Part shown: piece after piece, positions 62,388 through 64,000 of the stretch
How the letters are laid out: each line of letters starts with the position of its first letter
Position numbering within the stretch: position 1 is the first letter of the stretch
DNA from: Trematomus loennbergii
Taxonomy: Eukaryota > Chordata > Actinopteri > Perciformes > Nototheniidae
Reading direction: 5' to 3'
Assembly (NCBI GenBank): GCA_012861695.1
Contig: JAAOOA010000524.1
Coordinates: 1,309,001 to 1,373,000, forward strand
Length of the DNA: 64,000 nucleotides
The notes under the pieces: generated by a model
Seen by the model: only the letters and a program-made list of their open reading frames with translations
Told to the model about the DNA's origin: nothing
Databases searched by the model: none
Program-made: the position numbers and the translations under genes

Positions 62388-64000
62388 TAAATCTCAGTGG
62401 TGAAAACTGAAGGCTGGAAGTGAGATGGTGTGAGAGGTTTAATTTCTGCTGATGGTGGAATTTGGAGAGCAGATGAAGGGAGCTCCGCCCTCGCTGAAAC
62501 CGTCAAAACAAGAGCGTGGAGCCGCCTGCTCTTATACTAAAAGTGTATGGTGGAGTTTCCTGAAGCCGAGCAGAACCACATGCTGGATCTGGACCGGTGG
62601 CATTTACTGGGTTTCCTCGATACGGTCAAGACAAATCTGAGAAGCTAATGAAATGTCTTCCAACTGAGGAAGAAAAAACAGGCATGTCTGCAACTCCCTC
62701 CGTCATAAAAGATCTAGAAAAAGTCAATAGCGGACTACTTTTTCTAAAGAGTCTCTGATACATGGTGTACCAAGGGCTGCAACTAATGATTACTCTCATT
62801 ATAAATTAATGTGAGGACCATTTTCTCGATTGATTAGTGGTTTGCTCGGTTAAATACCAAGACAATTGGGAAGAACGTCAATCAGTGTTCCCCATGCCCA
62901 AGATGGTGTCATTTATTGTCTTGTTTGGTCAGTAAACCGTCATTAAGGAGTAAAGAAACCGATAAATATTCACATTAAAGAAGCTGGAATCAGAGATTTC
63001 TGGTCTTTTATATAATGAAAATTGCTAAATTGCTAATTTACCTGCTTTGATTTTGACTAGCAAGCTTTATGCTAGCACCAAATACCTTAAAGTACTGTCA
63101 TATGGACTGCTGTGAAATATGGTTCGGACATTAATGGTTCCCAGAGGATAAACCTTAATGACTGTAGAAGCTCAGACATCACAACAGCTGTGTTTGCTGC
63201 CGTTTGAATATCAGAAAGCTAACATGCTAATCTGGGATGCTTAACACCAGCTGGAAACTAGCACCTTGCTATTCCGTTAGCATTTACCATCAAATATCAC
63301 AGAGCTGCTATGGCTGTAAACGTATTGTAATATAAGATATAGTAATATAGACACCAATCTTGTATTCTAGATGAAGTGTCAGAATATGTGACCACCGTTT
63401 AGCTACAGATTATTTTATTCCATTCACTTTTTTCCCCATGCTCAAAGACCATTTTTTAAGCAACAGATGCTCAACATTTTCAGGCAACAGAGAACAGTTA
63501 GTCCTGCCAGAACAGGCCACCATCAATCCTCCGTGTTGGTTTGTTCCCCAAAGCCAAGAGAACATCCTCAATCAACTTCAAGAAATGGATAAGGTTGTGT
63601 GCAGTACTTAAATTCAACACCGCTGCATCGGATAATGTTATATAATAGGTAACACATACTCAATTCAAAACATTCTTGAGCGTGTTATGGATTTTCTTGC
63701 ACTGGTGCTTTGTAGTCCGACTCAGCAGTGACTTAATTACATTAATCTGACTACAAATATCTGTTATTTGGCTATATTCAAATACCACCACCCTATAAAT
63801 AACATTATTGTTGGCTTTTTCTCATTAATTGTATTATAAATGGTATGAAATTGTACGCAAAATTAGTTAAATATAAAAAAGAAATTTCACCAATACCAGT
63901 TTAGTGCACTCTTCACTATAGACCTCATCTCATGATGGTGTGCTGAAGTACAACACACAACCTGTTGGAGTAGAAACCCAAGAAACACCTACCTAAGTGA
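62385..64000. other. pid1 intron 1 (partial), nothing further recognised
   Basis: This lies upstream of the 61309-61455 exon on the minus strand, so it should be first-intron sequence. I looked for a short exon encoding the usual N-terminus ahead of HFQ, with a donor, and did not find one. No repeat family seen elsewhere in the window was recognised. Confidence 0.6.

Overview
The window looks like teleost fish nuclear DNA, probably from a percomorph; the species cannot be read from it. It holds one recognisable host gene in two spliced exons separated by 21.9 kb, long (CA)n/(TG)n arrays, and many short non-autonomous DNA transposons, LINE 3' ends and a tRNA-type SINE of kinds common in teleosts. 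There are no bacterial-type operons, no rRNA or tRNA genes and no CRISPR array.

The host gene is pid1 (phosphotyrosine interaction domain containing 1), on the minus strand. An internal exon lies at 61309-61455 and the terminal coding exon at 38920-39399. Both boundaries are canonical splice sites in phase 0, and together they encode 208 residues. The expected short first exon is not in the window, so the gene starts beyond base 64000 and 61456-64000 is intron 1. No poly(A) signal could be assigned with confidence downstream of the stop.

Region by region: 1-38 kb is intergenic or 3' flank with no convincing host exon. It carries a decayed LINE reverse transcriptase (3715-4795), terminal-inverted-repeat elements with traceable insertion sites (702-1185, 5893-6676, 6833-7116, 8782-9081, 10076-11154, 11266-12126, 13675-14398, 18999-19494), a hAT deletion derivative with a perfect 8-bp target duplication (20429-21582), a solo LTR with a 5-bp target duplication (24044-24527), and many copies of a CCAAT-box-rich repeat. 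39.4-61.3 kb is pid1 intron 2, with further copies of the same families and six long dinucleotide arrays.

Points for a second look: within intron 2 all arrays read as UG in the pre-mRNA lie in the 5' part and all CA arrays in the 3' part, which would allow intron-bridging RNA duplexes; UG arrays also flank the 147-nt exon on both sides. Several transposon families carry promoter-like modules: a palindromic CRE, CCAAT pairs at fixed spacing with a GC box, and a 14-copy array of ACGTG cores. Two elements keep zinc-finger remnants of their transposases. A 250-bp coding-like stretch at 33100-33352 (minus) was not identified.
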